DNA of 5,453 nucleotides, from contig JAILEJ010000258.1 in NCBI GenBank assembly GCA_024688095.1, positions 1 to 5,453 on the forward strand, written 5' to 3'. The DNA is from Butyrivibrio sp. Lineage in GTDB: Bacteria > Bacillota > Clostridia > Lachnospirales > Lachnospiraceae. Shown here piece by piece: positions 5,385-5,453 of this stretch. The notes under the pieces are model-generated. The model worked only from the letters and a program-made list of their open reading frames with translations, was not told the DNA's origin and did no database searches. The position numbers were made by a program, and so were the translations under genes. Numbering within the stretch: the first letter of the stretch is position 1; each line of letters begins with the position of its first letter.

Positions 5385-5453
5385 ATGGGGAACGCATCTT
5401 TTTATTATAAGAATGATAAAGCACCAAAACCAAATAAACCAAATCATATTGGA
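5385..5453 (+). CDS. Partial CDS, first 23 residues; product uncertain
   Basis: ATG at 5385 has AAGGAG (5374-5379) 5 nt upstream, and the frame stays open to the end of the window. The visible peptide starts MGNASFYYKNDKAPKPN and ends NKPNHIG, a polar N-terminus rich in Lys, Pro and Asn with no signal peptide or membrane segment. The Pro/Asn-rich lead into HIG is reminiscent of some clostridial Nudix hydrolases just before their first beta strand, but no Nudix box is within reach. That suggestion is a guess from memory. The gene is separated from the tRNA unit by a strong terminator, so it probably has its own promoter. Confidence 0.7.
   Translation, partial: MGNASFYYKNDKAPKPNKPNHIG

Noticed and set aside
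5218..5442. Open frame on the - strand across the terminator and last repeat
   Set aside because: It runs through an intrinsic terminator and antisense tRNA sequence and overlaps the start of the next gene; the composition is non-coding.

Overview
The window is AT-rich and looks like a chromosomal segment from a member of the Clostridia, most likely Lachnospiraceae. That assignment is inferred from three things: strong GGAGG-type ribosome binding sites, strong A/T codon preference, and the gene set parA (soj) - parB (spo0J) - DUF4446 - serS - DUF3881. The last protein family is, to my knowledge, mainly lachnospiral. All protein genes read on the + strand. The parAB locus of Firmicutes normally lies near the replication origin, downstream of rsmG/gidB. 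The upstream neighbour is outside this window.

Positions 1-210 hold a centromere-like region. There are three parS sites matching the TGTTTCACGTGAAACA consensus (two perfect, one 15/16) and three half-site decamers. The outer parS sites lie in the arms of an exact 77-bp inverted repeat (1-77 and 134-210, 56-bp spacer). The right arm ends one base before the parA ribosome binding site. ParA (221-985) and ParB (1062-1973) would load on these sites to segregate and organise the origin region, and ParB bound there could also control its own operon.

After an A/T-only gap comes a small membrane-anchored DUF4446 protein (2143-2652). Seryl-tRNA synthetase follows 42 bp later (2695-3978), with non-textbook motif 2 and motif 3 sequences. 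An 11-bp G/C-centred hairpin (4062-4089) separates serS from a DUF3881 protein (4117-5004) that has an extremely strong Shine-Dalgarno sequence.

Positions 5032-5321 form an RNA unit: an extended -10 promoter, a tRNA-Arg(CCT) gene without encoded CCA, and about 2.5 tandem 69-bp units. Each unit begins with a copy of the last 31 nt of the tRNA. The unit ends at a strong intrinsic terminator. The arrangement recalls the tRNA-end-containing repeats (rtT) downstream of E. coli tyrT, and it is the most unusual part of the window together with the parS inverted repeat. The window closes with the first 23 codons of another gene (5385 onward).

No CRISPR array, transposase, integrase or rRNA is visible.
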